From Kineococcus aurantiacus (GTDB taxonomy: Bacteria > Actinomycetota > Actinomycetes > Actinomycetales > Kineococcaceae): a stretch of 64,000 bases of DNA. The notes under the pieces are model-generated. The model ran no database searches and was not told the origin of the DNA. It saw only the letters and a program-made list of their open reading frames with translations. The stretch covers positions 186,001-250,000 of the forward strand of contig NZ_JACCBB010000001.1 of assembly GCF_013409345.1 (NCBI RefSeq). Reading direction: 5' to 3'. This document shows positions 8,316-16,699 of this stretch, piece by piece. Position 1 is the stretch's first letter. Each line of letters starts with the position of its first letter. Made by a program: the position numbers and the translations under genes.

Positions 8316-9206
8316 GTGCCAGCACAGCCTGCCGACCCCACGACGGACGACATCGTCCTGCGCAACCCCGTCGTCATCGCGGCCTTCGAGGGCTGGAACG
8401 ACGCCGGCGAGTCCGCCAGCCAGGCGGTCGCCCACCTGCACGACGTGTGGGACGCCACCGAGCTCACCGAGTTCGACCCCGAGCTCTACCACGACTTCCA
8501 GGTCAACCGGCCCACCGTCAGCTTCGACGACGACGGCCGCCGGCGCCTCACCTGGCCCACCACGCGCATCTCCTACGCGCACCTGCCCGACGCCCCCCGC
8601 GACGTCATCCTCGTGCGCGGCATCGAGCCGTCCATGCGCTGGCGCACCTACGCCCAGGAGGTCGTGGCCGTCGCCGTCGAGCACGGCGCCTCCCTCGTCC
8701 TGACCCTCGGCGCGCTCCTGGCCGACGTCCCCCACACCCGGCCCCTGCCCGTCACCTCCAGCAGCGAGGACCCCGACCTCGTCGAGCAGCTCGACGTCGA
8801 GCCCTCCCGCTACGAGGGCCCCACGGGCATCGTCGGCGTGGTCCAGGACGCCGTCACCACCGCCGGCATCCCGTCGGTCTCGCTGTGGGCCGCGGTCCCG
8901 CACTACGTGGGCCAGCCCCCCTCGCCCAAGGGCACGCTGGCCCTGCTGCGGCGCGTGGAGGAGGTGCTGGACCTGTCCGTCCCGCTGGGGGACCTGCCCG
9001 AGGACGCGCGCGCCTGGGAGCGCGGCGTGGACGAGCTCGCCGCCGAGGACAGCGAGATCGCCGAGTACGTCCAGCAGCTGGAGGAGGCCAAGGACACCGC
9101 CGACCTGCCCGAGGCCTCCGGTGAGGCCATCGCCCGGGAGTTCGAGCGCTACCTGCGGCGCCGCGACGACCCGCCCCGCCGCGACGACCCGCCCCGCCGC
9201 GGCTGA
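8316..9206 (+). CDS. PAC2 family protein
   Basis: The product is 296 residues of the PAC2 family, related to proteasome-assembly chaperone 2 of eukaryotes. Actinobacterial members are usually found near the proteasome/mycothiol region, but their biochemical role is not established. The conserved opening IAAFEGWNDAGESASQAV and the central LTLGALLADVPHTRP segment are visible. The C-terminus ends in a repeated, strongly charged RRDDPP sequence coded by an 18-base direct repeat, probably a disordered tail. It starts with GTG and appears leaderless. No proteasome genes are present in this window. Confidence 0.87.
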   Translation: MPAQPADPTTDDIVLRNPVVIAAFEGWNDAGESASQAVAHLHDVWDATELTEFDPELYHDFQVNRPTVSFDDDGRRRLTWPTTRISYAHLPDAPRDVILVRGIEPSMRWRTYAQEVVAVAVEHGASLVLTLGALLADVPHTRPLPVTSSSEDPDLVEQLDVEPSRYEGPTGIVGVVQDAVTTAGIPSVSLWAAVPHYVGQPPSPKGTLALLRRVEEVLDLSVPLGDLPEDARAWERGVDELAAEDSEIAEYVQQLEEAKDTADLPEASGEAIAREFERYLRRRDDPPRRDDPPRRG

Positions 9207-9333
9207 CCCCCCGATCGACCACGGACGGTCACCACAACGGGTGACTTCCCGCGGAAGACCTCACACGCGGTCACCACGCACGCCACCATGGAGATCCACT
9301 GTGCGGAACGCCGCACCGACGCAGGAGGTCCCC

Positions 9334-9795
9334 GTGAACATGGTCGAGGCCGTCACCTCGGTCTTCCGCAACTACGCCACCTTCTCCGGCCGCGCCCGCC
9401 GCGCCGAGTACTGGTGGTTCACCCTGGCCGTCGTCCTGCTCAGCGTCGTCTACAGCGTCCTGGCGGCCGTCGCCCAGAGCGTCTCCAGCTCCCTCGCCAC
9501 GCTGCTCACCCTCCTGTTCTCCCTCGTGTCCCTGGCGCTCCTCGTGCCCAGCATCGCCGTCACCGTCCGGCGCCTGCACGACACCGGCAAGTCCGGCTTC
9601 TTCTACTTCCTCAGCTTCATCCCCCTCGTCGGCGGCATCGTCCTGCTCGTCTTCTGCGTCCAGGACTCCGTCCCCGGCCCCAACCACTACGGCCCCAACC
9701 CCAAGGGCGTCGGTGGCGGCCACCAGACCTTCCCCGGCCAGCCCCCGCAGTTCGGCGGCCCGACCGGCTACGGCCAGGGCCCCGACCGCTTCTGA
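9334..9795 (+). CDS. DUF805 family membrane protein
   Basis: The product is 153 residues with a DUF805 domain. The family start VEAVTSVFRNYATFSGRARRAEYWWF is followed by three or four membrane helices (about 27-110). The VRRLHDTGKSG loop and the LVFCVQDSVPGPNHYGPNP segment are family signatures. A Gly/Pro/Gln-rich hydrophilic tail follows. Its function is unknown; it is an integral membrane protein. The start GTG at 9334 is preceded six bases upstream by a full AGGAGG at 9323-9328. An in-frame GTG at 9301 would add a non-conserved extension. The gene appears to be a single transcription unit. Confidence 0.85.
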   Translation: MNMVEAVTSVFRNYATFSGRARRAEYWWFTLAVVLLSVVYSVLAAVAQSVSSSLATLLTLLFSLVSLALLVPSIAVTVRRLHDTGKSGFFYFLSFIPLVGGIVLLVFCVQDSVPGPNHYGPNPKGVGGGHQTFPGQPPQFGGPTGYGQGPDRF

Positions 9796-9847
9796 CCCAC
9801 CGGTGGCGGGGGTGACCGCACCGCGGCCACCCCCGCCACCGCCCCGC

Positions 9848-9859
9848 TACCGTGACGCG
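9848..9859 (+). promoter_or_regulatory. Leaderless-type -10 hexamer for the methyltransferase
   Basis: TACCGT at 9848-9853, then six bases, then the GTG start at 9860. Confidence 0.55.
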
Positions 9860-11056
9860 GTGAGCTCGCCCGCCCCCGACGACCCGCTGCGCGCGCTGCG
9901 GCGCCGGCCCGACATCGAAGCCCCCGAGCTCGTGGCCGTCGACGCCGCCGACCGCCTCCTGCTCGACGAGGCCGCCCCGGCGCTGGCCGACCGGCGGGCC
10001 CGGCTCGTCGTCATCGGCGACGACCACGGCGCCCTGACCCTCGGCGCGCTCACGCGGCACGACCTGACCGGCGTCCGCGTGCACCAGGACCTGCGCTCGG
10101 GGGAGCTGGCCCTGGCCGCCAACGCCGCCGAGCTGGGGGTCGGGGGGTTCACCTCCCACCCCGGACCGGACGCCGCGCTCGTCGAGGGCGCCACGGTCGT
10201 GCTCCTGAAGCTGCCCCGCAGCCTCGACGCCCTCGACGCCACCGCCCGCCTCGTGGCCCGCCACGCCGACCCCGGCGTGCGCGTCCTCGCCGGCGGCCGC
10301 GTCAAGCACATGACCCGCACCATGAACGACGTCCTGGCCCGCTCCTTCACCGACGTGCACGCCGGGCTGGGCCGGCAGAAGGCGCGGGTGCTGACCGCGA
10401 CCGGGCCCCGGCCCGGGGTCGAGGCGCCCGCCGCCCGGCGCGTCCACCACGACGACCTCGGCCTGTGGGCCTGCGCCGTGGGCGGCGCCTTCGCCGGCAC
10501 GGCCGTGGACATCGGCACCCGGGTGCTGCTGGACCACCTCGACGACGTCCTGGCGGCGGTGCCGCCCTCGGGCCACGTCGTCGACCTCGGCTGCGGTACG
10601 GGGCTGCTGGCCGCGGCCGCCGCGCGGGCCCTGCCCACCGCCCGCACCACCGCCACCGACTCCTCCGCCGACGCCGTCGCCAGCGCCCGGCTCACCGCGG
10701 CCGCCAACGGCCTCGCCGACCGCGTCGACGTCCGGCGCGCCGACGCCGGCGACACCCTGCCCGCCGCCTGCGCCGACCTGGTCCTGCTCAACCCCCCGTT
10801 CCACGTCGGCGGCACCGTGCACACCGCCATCGCCTCCAAGCTGTTCCGCGCCGCGGCGCGGCTGCTGGCCCCCGGCGGCACCCTCGTCACCGTGTGGAAC
10901 TCCCACCTGGCCTACCGCCGCGAGCTGGAGCGCGTCGTGGGGCCCACCCGGCAGGTCACCCGCACCCCCAAGTTCACCCTCACCCTCAGCACCCGCCGCG
11001 ACGGCGCGCGCCGGGATCCGCGAACAGCGGACGGCGAGGGCAAGATCACGCCATAG
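9860..11056 (+). CDS. RlmG/RsmC-like class I SAM-dependent methyltransferase
   Basis: The product is 398 residues with the two-domain plan of the RsmC/RlmG rRNA guanine-N2 methyltransferases. A degenerate N-terminal methyltransferase-like domain (about 1-190) precedes a catalytic C-terminal domain. The SAM loop is VVDLGCGTGLLA (about 240-251). The catalytic NPPF motif appears in LVLLNPPFHVGG and is typical of exocyclic amino methylation of guanine or adenine. Family members modify G1207 of 16S or G1835 of 23S rRNA; which of these applies here cannot be decided. The GTG start follows a leaderless hexamer, and the AIM24 operon begins 40 bases after the stop. Confidence 0.85.
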   Translation: MSSPAPDDPLRALRRRPDIEAPELVAVDAADRLLLDEAAPALADRRARLVVIGDDHGALTLGALTRHDLTGVRVHQDLRSGELALAANAAELGVGGFTSHPGPDAALVEGATVVLLKLPRSLDALDATARLVARHADPGVRVLAGGRVKHMTRTMNDVLARSFTDVHAGLGRQKARVLTATGPRPGVEAPAARRVHHDDLGLWACAVGGAFAGTAVDIGTRVLLDHLDDVLAAVPPSGHVVDLGCGTGLLAAAAARALPTARTTATDSSADAVASARLTAAANGLADRVDVRRADAGDTLPAACADLVLLNPPFHVGGTVHTAIASKLFRAAARLLAPGGTLVTVWNSHLAYRRELERVVGPTRQVTRTPKFTLTLSTRRDGARRDPRTADGEGKITP

Positions 11057-11096
11057 TGGTGACCAGCACCCGACCCGACCCGCAGGAGGCGACGCC

Positions 11097-11726
11097 GTGC
11101 CCTGGCGGCTGGAGACCCCACGCGTCCTCGTCGTCGACCTCGACGGCTCCAAGGGCAGCGCCGTGCGCGCCCGGACCGGCTCGATGGTCGCCTACGAGGG
11201 CGACGTCCAGTTCAAGAACGCCGGCGTCGGCGGCGGGGGTGGCCTGCGGGCCGCCCTCAAGCAGCGCGTCACCGGTGAGTCGCTGCCCCTCATGGAGGTC
11301 ACCGGCCGCGGCACGGTGCACTTCGCCGTCGACGCCGGGTACGTCCTGCTGCTGGACCTGGCCGGTGACACCCTCAAGGTCGAGTCCGAGGGGCTGCTGT
11401 GCCTGGCCGAGGGCCTGCGCACGGACGTGACCTTCACCGGCCTGCAGGGCGCCTCCAGCGGTCAGGGGCTGTTCACCACGACCGTCACCGGGCACGGGCA
11501 GGTCGCGCTGCTGTCCCTGGGCGGGCCGCCCATCGCCCTGCGCGTCACCCCGCAGACGCCGCTCGTGGTGGACCCCGACGCCTACGTCGGCGCGGTGGGG
11601 AACCTGTCGCAGTCCTTCGTCACCGACGTCTCCTGGCGCAACCTCGTCGGGGAGAGCTCCGGGGAGGCCTTCTCGCTGCGCTTCGAGGGCCAGGGCGTCG
11701 TCTACCTCCAGCCCGAGGAGCGGTGA
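11097..11726 (+). CDS. AIM24 family protein, paralogue 1
   Basis: The product is 209 residues and belongs to the AIM24 (formerly DUF124) family, a beta-sheet-rich fold. Family features are the repeated short strands with a central GSMVAYEGDVQFKN segment, the turn GQGLFTTTVTG, and the C-terminal VGNLSQSFVTDVSWR segment. The GTG at 11097 has AGGAGG at 11084-11089, seven bases upstream. A CATAGT hexamer at 11052-11057 may be its -10 element. The stop overlaps the next start by one base (TGATG). The molecular function of bacterial AIM24 proteins is not known. The name comes from a yeast mitochondrial protein. Confidence 0.85.
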   Translation: MPWRLETPRVLVVDLDGSKGSAVRARTGSMVAYEGDVQFKNAGVGGGGGLRAALKQRVTGESLPLMEVTGRGTVHFAVDAGYVLLLDLAGDTLKVESEGLLCLAEGLRTDVTFTGLQGASSGQGLFTTTVTGHGQVALLSLGGPPIALRVTPQTPLVVDPDAYVGAVGNLSQSFVTDVSWRNLVGESSGEAFSLRFEGQGVVYLQPEER

Positions 11727-12394
11727 TGGGTTTCACGAAGGTCACCTCCAAGGTCGTCCTCGCCGAGGTCCGCCCCGGCGCGGAGGTGCTCGCCCGCCGC
11801 GGCGCCATGCTCGCCACCACCGGGCGGGTCGCCTTCTCCCCCGTCGCCGGCGGCCCCGGCGGCGGCGCGTACGGCGGCGGCATCGCCTCGGCGCTGGCGC
11901 GCGGCATGCAGGGCGAGGCGGTGCCGCTGATGGTCGCCGAGGGCACCGGGACCGTGCACTACGGGTTCCGCGGGCACCACGTCACCGTCATCGACCTCGA
12001 CGGGTCGGCGCCGCTGTCCGTCGAGGCGGACCGCCTGCTCGCGCACGACGCGAGCATGTCCAGCTCGGTGGTGTTCCTGGGCCAGCAGGGCGGGCTGCGC
12101 GGCGCGGTCCGCGGCGCCGTCACCGGCCAGGGGCTGTTCACCACCCAGCTCTCCGGCCGCGGGTCGGTCGCGGTCCTGTCCCACGGCGGCACGTTCGCGC
12201 TGCGCGTCGACGGCTCGCGCCAGGTCGTCGTCGACCCGCAGGCCTACGTCGCCCACGTGGGGAACCTGCGCCTGGACGTGGCGACCGCGCTGTCGTGGCG
12301 CGACGCCGTCGGCCGCGGCTCGGGCGAAGGCGTGCAGCTGAAGGTGTCCGGCGAGGGCACCGTCTACGTCCAGGCGAGCGAGGAGAAGCTCTGA
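11726..12394 (+). CDS. AIM24 family protein, paralogue 2
   Basis: The product is 222 residues and clearly similar to its upstream neighbour. It shares ARRGAMLATTGRVAFSP, the GQGLFTTQLSGRG turn and AYVAHVGNLRLDV. A Gly/Ala-rich stretch (GGPGGGAYGGG, about residues 46-56) is inserted near the N-terminus. The ATG overlaps the preceding stop by one base, and its own stop overlaps the third gene by one base, so the three are translationally coupled. Such coupling suggests the paralogues are made in fixed ratio and may form a hetero-oligomer, which is inference. Confidence 0.85.
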   Translation: MGFTKVTSKVVLAEVRPGAEVLARRGAMLATTGRVAFSPVAGGPGGGAYGGGIASALARGMQGEAVPLMVAEGTGTVHYGFRGHHVTVIDLDGSAPLSVEADRLLAHDASMSSSVVFLGQQGGLRGAVRGAVTGQGLFTTQLSGRGSVAVLSHGGTFALRVDGSRQVVVDPQAYVAHVGNLRLDVATALSWRDAVGRGSGEGVQLKVSGEGTVYVQASEEKL

Positions 12395-13167
12395 TGACCT
12401 CCACCGGCCCGCAGCCCCTGGACCCGCAGACCCTGCCCGACCACGACAACCTGCCGGACAACCCGTACGCCTACTGCGTGCGGCTGACCGGCCCGCTGTT
12501 CGTGCAGACCGGCCGGATGATCGCCTACTACCCCGCCGGCGGCGGCACGATCCGCTTCGAGCCGCTGACGGTGACGTCCCTGACGTCGATGGTGGCCTCG
12601 CACTTCTCCTCCCCGCTGTACAGCCGCGACTGGGTCGTCGCGACCGGGCAGGGGCACGTGCTGCTCGGCGACCGCGGGTACGACATCAACTCCTACGACC
12701 TCGACGACGGCAACCTCACCGTGCGGGCCGCGAACCTGCTGGCCTTCGACGCGGGGCTGGAGCTGAAGGAGTCCATCATCCCGGGGTTCCTCACCCTCAT
12801 CGGGACGGGGAAGTTCCTGGCCAGCTCCTCCGGGCCGGTCATCTTCGTCGAGCCCCCCGTCCGGGTCGACCCCGAGGCGCTCGTGGGGTGGGCCGACTGC
12901 CCGGCTCCCTCCCAGCACTTCGACGCCGGCTGGATGGGGCACTTCCTCGGCGCGGCCCGGGGGGCGCTGTTCGGCACCCGCTCGGGCGAGGAGCGGCAGT
13001 ACGACTTCACCGGTGCCGGCACGGTGCTGCTGCAGAGCTCCGAGCGGGCCCTGGAGGACCCGCACGTGCTGCGGCGCCTGGAGGGGGAGGTGGACCAGCT
13101 CGGCGACGGCCAGCTGCGCCACCTCGCCGGCGTCATCCAGTCCCGGCTGGCGCAGAACCAGCAGTGA
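12394..13167 (+). CDS. AIM24 family protein, paralogue 3
   Basis: The product is 257 residues and the most diverged of the three. It keeps the AIM24 core (RMIAYYPAGGGTIRFEP, a DRGYDINSYDLDDGNLTVRA strand pair and the VDPEALVGW turn). It adds about 40 C-terminal residues forming a charged helix (PHVLRRLEGEVDQLGDGQL). It is last in the coupled operon, starting at a TGATG junction. A strong GC-rich hairpin follows at 13196-13221. No catalytic residues can be named. Confidence 0.83.
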   Translation: MTSTGPQPLDPQTLPDHDNLPDNPYAYCVRLTGPLFVQTGRMIAYYPAGGGTIRFEPLTVTSLTSMVASHFSSPLYSRDWVVATGQGHVLLGDRGYDINSYDLDDGNLTVRAANLLAFDAGLELKESIIPGFLTLIGTGKFLASSSGPVIFVEPPVRVDPEALVGWADCPAPSQHFDAGWMGHFLGAARGALFGTRSGEERQYDFTGAGTVLLQSSERALEDPHVLRRLEGEVDQLGDGQLRHLAGVIQSRLAQNQQ

Positions 13168-13195
13168 GCCCGGTGCCGGGCGGGCGCTGACGCCG

Positions 13196-13221
13196 CCGGG
13201 CGCGCCGGCCGGCGCGCCCGG
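13196..13221. terminator. GC-rich palindrome between convergent AIM24 and mshC genes
   Basis: A perfect inverted repeat: CCGGGCGCGCCGG is followed directly by its complement CCGGCGCGCCCGG. It lies in the 60-base gap between two converging genes. There is no clear T-run, as is common in very GC-rich actinobacteria, so it may act as a two-way terminator. Confidence 0.5.
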
Positions 13222-13227
13222 GCCGGG

Positions 13228-14487
13228 TCAGCCCAGCTCGACGCCCAGCAGCGCGGCGGCGAGGTCGCGGACCAGCGCGGGGGCCTGCGCGTCCCGGCCG
13301 TGCCCGGCGTCGGCCTCGGCGACCCACGCGTCGACGGCCGCGACGGCCGCGGGGGCGTCGAGGTCGCGGGCCAGGTGGGCGCGGACGGCCGCCAGCAGGT
13401 CCGTGGCGTCCGGGCCCGCGGGGCGGGCGACGGCGGCGCTCCAGGCGGCGTACCGCTCCCGGGCGGTGGCGAGCACCTCGTCGGTCCACTCCCACTCGCT
13501 GCGCCAGTGGTGGGCGACGATCGCCAGCCGGACCGCGCCGGGCTCCACGCCCTGCGCGCGCAGCCTGGAGACGAGCACCAGGTTCCCCTTGGACTTGCTC
13601 ATCTTCTCGCCGGCGAGGGCGACCATCCCCGAGTGCGCGTACGCCCGGGCGAACGGGCCCGCCGCCGGCCGCAGGAGGTGCGCGTGGGCGGCGCCCATCT
13701 CGTGGTGCGGGAACACCAGGTCCGACCCGCCCGCCTGGACGTCGATGGGCATCCCCAGGTGCTGCAGCGCGATCGCGGAGCACTCGATGTGCCAGCCGGG
13801 CCGGCCGCGGCCGAGCTCACCGGCGTCCCAGGCCGGTTCGCCCGGGCGCTCCACGCGCCACAGCAGCGGGTCCAGCGGGTTGCGCTTGCCCGGCCGCTGC
13901 GGGTCGCCGCCGCGCTCGGCGGACAGCTCCAGCATCGTCGCCGGGTCGTACCCCGACACCGTCCCGAACGCCGCGTCGGAGTCCACCGGGAAGTACACGT
14001 CGCCGTCGGGGCCGCCGTCGACGCCGGGCACCCGGTAGGCCGCGCCCGCGGCGAGCAGTTCGCGGACCGCCGCCGAGACGAGGTCGACGGCCTCCACGAC
14101 GCCCAGGTACTCCTGCGGCGGCACGACCGACAGGGCCTCCATGTCGCCGCGGAACAGCTCGATCTGCGAGGCGGCGAGGTCGCGCCAGTCCACGCCCGTG
14201 GCCTCGGCGCGCTCGAGCAGCGGGTCGTCGACGTCGGTGACGTTCTGCACGTACCGGACGTCCAGGCCCGCGTCCCGCCAGGCCCGGCCCAGCAGGTCGA
14301 AGGACACGTAGGTGTTGGCGTGGCCCAGGTGCGTCGCGTCGTACGGCGTGATGCCGCAGACGTACAGCGTCGCCGTCCCCTCCTCGGGACCGACGGGCAC
14401 GAGCCCGCCCGTCGCGGTGTCGTGCAGGTGCACGCGGGGACCCCGACCGGGCAGGGACGGGACGGTGGGAGCGGGCCAGGAACGCAC
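13228..14487 (-). CDS. mshC: Mycothiol ligase MshC (L-cysteine:1D-myo-inositol 2-amino-2-deoxy-alpha-D-glucopyranoside ligase)
   Basis: The product is 419 residues. MshC joins cysteine to GlcN-inositol with ATP, the fourth step of mycothiol synthesis, in the cytoplasm. It is a class I cysteinyl-tRNA synthetase paralogue. Visible motifs are [14 protein letters not shown] (44-57, HIGH-type motif plus a zinc cysteine), [10 protein letters not shown] (231-240), the HHE zinc site (261-263) and KMSKS (295-299). The length and the missing tRNA-binding domain separate it from CysS. The GTG start lies six bases after TAGGTT, implying its own leaderless promoter even though three conserved neighbours lie upstream on the same strand. 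Confidence 0.95.
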   Translation of the reverse strand: MRSWPAPTVPSLPGRGPRVHLHDTATGGLVPVGPEEGTATLYVCGITPYDATHLGHANTYVSFDLLGRAWRDAGLDVRYVQNVTDVDDPLLERAEATGVDWRDLAASQIELFRGDMEALSVVPPQEYLGVVEAVDLVSAAVRELLAAGAAYRVPGVDGGPDGDVYFPVDSDAAFGTVSGYDPATMLELSAERGGDPQRPGKRNPLDPLLWRVERPGEPAWDAGELGRGRPGWHIECSAIALQHLGMPIDVQAGGSDLVFPHHEMGAAHAHLLRPAAGPFARAYAHSGMVALAGEKMSKSKGNLVLVSRLRAQGVEPGAVRLAIVAHHWRSEWEWTDEVLATARERYAAWSAAVARPAGPDATDLLAAVRAHLARDLDAPAAVAAVDAWVAEADAGHGRDAQAPALVRDLAAALLGVELG

Positions 14488-14499
14488 GGGTCGAACCTA
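14488..14499 (-). promoter_or_regulatory. Leaderless-type -10 hexamer for mshC
   Basis: TAGGTT on the reverse strand (14499 to 14494) is six bases before the GTG at 14487. This gives mshC a promoter of its own inside the cluster. Confidence 0.5.
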
Positions 14500-14516
14500 C
14501 CCGGCGCCCCCACGGC

Positions 14517-15392
14517 TCAGAACGGCGGCCACGGGATGGTGCGGTGCCCCCGCGGGCGCGGCAGCCGGTCGGCGGTGAGCAGCCGCTGCGTCCGCTCCAG
14601 CGTCGCCACGACCTCCTCCACGGACAGCAGCTGCGCCAGCAGCTCCCCCAGCGCGCCGTCGAGGTCGGCGACCAGGACGCTGAGCACCTCGCGCTCGTGG
14701 GCCAGCAGGTGCTGCCCGCCGAAACCCCACAGGACGGTCCGCAGCTTGGGCTCCTCGTGGAACGTCAGCCCGTGGTCGACGCCGTGCACCGCGCCCGACC
14801 ACCCGGGCAGCACGTGACCGCCCTTGCGGTCGGCGTTGTTGAGCACGACGTCCAGGACCGCGATGCGGCGCAGGCGCAGGTCGTCGGCGTGGACCAGCGA
14901 GACCGCCCGGCCGCCACCGTCCTCGGCGTCCAGGACCGTGTGCCAGCCCGGCGGCACGCGGCGCGTGGCGACGATGTCGATGAGCCCGGCGCCCGGGGCG
15001 GGCAGGACGACGTCGTCGGCGTCGGCGGGGTCGGCGCCGTCCTGCTGCAACCACAGCTGCACCGACCCCGGGCCCAGGGGCCCGTCGCGGAACACGGTGG
15101 GCGGCACCACGTCCCAGCCCGTGCTGGCCGACACCGCGTACGAGGCGACCTCCCGGCGGGCCAGCGTCCGGTCGGGGAAGTCCCACAGCGGGCGCTCGCC
15201 CGAGACGGGTTTGTACACGCACGCCAGCTCGCCCTCGTCGGTCTCGACGGTCGAGTAGAGCGTGGCGTTCGAGGCGTCGGCCAGCCGGCCCCGCACGCGC
15301 AGCTCCCCGGTGGCGAGCCGGGCGAGGGCCTCCTGCTCGGGGACCCCGGCGAACGCCGCGTTCAGCGCCGGTACCCGTTCGCCCGGGGGCAC
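14517..15392 (-). CDS. SCO1664-family protein with phosphatidylinositol 3/4-kinase-like fold
   Basis: The product is about 291 residues and matches the actinobacterial family named after Streptomyces SCO1664. A kinase-like fold related to PI3/4 kinases is suggested by ACVYKPVSGERPLWDFP, with a candidate ATP-binding lysine. Further support comes from RREVASYAVSASTGWDVVPPTV, the VLDVVLNNADRKGGHVL catalytic-loop-like motif and VHGVDHGLTFHEEPKLRT, which resembles the metal-binding Asp motif. Biological substrates are unknown. The GTG at 15392 is the nearest start codon before the conserved region and gives a 31-base overlap with the DUF3090 gene, so coupling is likely. The conserved cluster (phosphatase, DUF3090, this gene, mshC) hints at a link to mycothiol or cysteine metabolism. 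Confidence 0.8.
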   Translation of the reverse strand: MPPGERVPALNAAFAGVPEQEALARLATGELRVRGRLADASNATLYSTVETDEGELACVYKPVSGERPLWDFPDRTLARREVASYAVSASTGWDVVPPTVFRDGPLGPGSVQLWLQQDGADPADADDVVLPAPGAGLIDIVATRRVPPGWHTVLDAEDGGGRAVSLVHADDLRLRRIAVLDVVLNNADRKGGHVLPGWSGAVHGVDHGLTFHEEPKLRTVLWGFGGQHLLAHEREVLSVLVADLDGALGELLAQLLSVEEVVATLERTQRLLTADRLPRPRGHRTIPWPPF

Positions 15393-15910
15393 ACGTGACC
15401 CGAGGGGTCCAGCGGACCCGCGCAGAACGGGCACGGCGGGCGGCCGGCGGCCACGAGCGCCAGCGACCGCGCCGCGAAGGCCCGCGCCGTCGTCCCGTCC
15501 AGGGACACCCGCAGCACGTTGCGCTGCGGCGACAGCTCGGGCAGCTCGGGGTCGAGGTCCTCCTCGGTGACCTCGAAGCACTCGATGACCACGACGTCGC
15601 GCTCGCCGTCCCAGGCCAGGCTCATGGTGCCGACCCGGAACTCCTCCTCCAGGGGCAGGTCCAGCGGGGCGGTGTCCTCGCTGCCCGCCGCGGGCATCGC
15701 CGGCACCGGCGCCGACCCCCCGGACCGGCGCACGACCTCGTCGAGGAGTTCACCGACGCGCTCGGCCAGCGCGGTCACCTGGGTCTTCTCCAGCGCCACC
15801 GACGTCAGGCGCGTGCCGCTGCGGGCCTGCAGGAAGAACGTCCGCTGGCCGGGCTCGCCGACGGTCCCCGCCACGAAACGTTCCGGCGGGTCGTACTCGA
15901 AGACGGGCAT
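15362..15910 (-). CDS. DUF3090 family protein
   Basis: The product is 182 residues. The opening MPVFEYDPPERFVAGTVGEPGQRTFFLQAR is characteristic of DUF3090. A four-cysteine zinc-ribbon-like end is not complete: only CPFCAGPLDPSGHVCPRANG gives three cysteines plus a histidine, which could bind a metal. Function is unknown. The family is nearly always next to an MSMEG_4193-type phosphatase and an SCO1664-type protein in actinobacteria, as here. It follows the phosphatase by nine bases and overlaps the next gene, so the three form one operon. Confidence 0.88.
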   Translation of the reverse strand: MPVFEYDPPERFVAGTVGEPGQRTFFLQARSGTRLTSVALEKTQVTALAERVGELLDEVVRRSGGSAPVPAMPAAGSEDTAPLDLPLEEEFRVGTMSLAWDGERDVVVIECFEVTEEDLDPELPELSPQRNVLRVSLDGTTARAFAARSLALVAAGRPPCPFCAGPLDPSGHVCPRANGYRR

Positions 15911-15919
15911 GGGCCGACC

Positions 15920-16642
15920 CTACGCCGCGCCGGTGCTGCCGCCGACGACGGCGTCGCTGCTCACGGCCCTGCGCGCCGCGCGGCGCTTCCGGCGCGGCGG
16001 GGCGAACCCGGCGAGGTCGCCGCCGGAGTCGTTCGTCCGCAGCACGAAGGGCCGCAGCGGCGCGTAGCGGACGACCGAGACCGAGCACGGGTCGGCCGAG
16101 AGCCGCTGGAAGAGGTCCAGGTGCATCCCCAGGGCGTCGGCCAGGACCGCCTTGATGACGTCCCCGTGCGTGACCGCGACCCAGACCGCGTCGTCGCCGT
16201 GCTCGGCGGCGATGCGGGCGTCGTGCTCGCGGACGGCCTCCAGCGCGCGGTGCTGCATGGCCGCCAGGCCCTCCCCGCCGGGGAAGACGGCCGCGGACGG
16301 GTGCGACTGCACCGTGCGCCACAGCGGCTCCTTGGCCAGGTCCTTCAGCGCGCGGCCCGTCCAGTCCCCGTACCCGCACTCCCCCAGCCGCTCGTCGGTG
16401 CGCGGCGCCGGGCGCGGTCCCGTCGGGCCGTCCACCGCGACCAGGGCGGCGGCGGTCTCCTGGCACCGCTCCAGGGGCGAGACGACGACGTCGGCCAGCG
16501 GCAGGGGCGCCACCCGCCGGGCCAGCGCCGCGGCCTGCTCGCGGCCGGTGTCGTCGAGGTGCACCCCCGGGGTCCAGCCGGCCAGGACGGCCGCGGTGTT
16601 GGCCGTGCTGCGGCCGTGACGGACGAGCAGGAGGGTCGGCAC
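15920..16642 (-). CDS. Histidine phosphatase family protein (MSMEG_4193 type)
   Basis: The product is 240 residues of the phosphoglycerate-mutase-like histidine phosphatase superfamily. The catalytic RHG is at residues 8-10 (LLVRHGRSTANT). ECGYGDWTGRAL carries the acid residue region and WVAVTHGDVIKAV the second catalytic histidine. The last 40 residues are basic (RRKRRAARRAV). The MSMEG_4193-type subgroup is recognised by its neighbours DUF3090 and SCO1664, both next to it here. The substrate is unknown. The GTG start lies six bases after TAGGGT, and this gene heads the operon. Confidence 0.87.
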   Translation of the reverse strand: MPTLLLVRHGRSTANTAAVLAGWTPGVHLDDTGREQAAALARRVAPLPLADVVVSPLERCQETAAALVAVDGPTGPRPAPRTDERLGECGYGDWTGRALKDLAKEPLWRTVQSHPSAAVFPGGEGLAAMQHRALEAVREHDARIAAEHGDDAVWVAVTHGDVIKAVLADALGMHLDLFQRLSADPCSVSVVRYAPLRPFVLRTNDSGGDLAGFAPPRRKRRAARRAVSSDAVVGGSTGAA

Positions 16643-16654
16643 GCCCCCACCCTA
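16643..16654 (-). promoter_or_regulatory. Leaderless-type -10 hexamer for the histidine phosphatase operon
   Basis: TAGGGT on the reverse strand (16654 to 16649) is six bases before the GTG at 16642. Confidence 0.55.
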
Positions 16655-16699
16655 GGTCCCCCCGTCGCCGGGACGGTGTCCCCGGGGCACCATGACGTG

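Noticed and set aside
9150-9206. Mobile-element footprint at an 18-base direct repeat
   Set aside because: The repeat only duplicates RRDDPP in the disordered PAC2 tail. There are no inverted ends or transposase.
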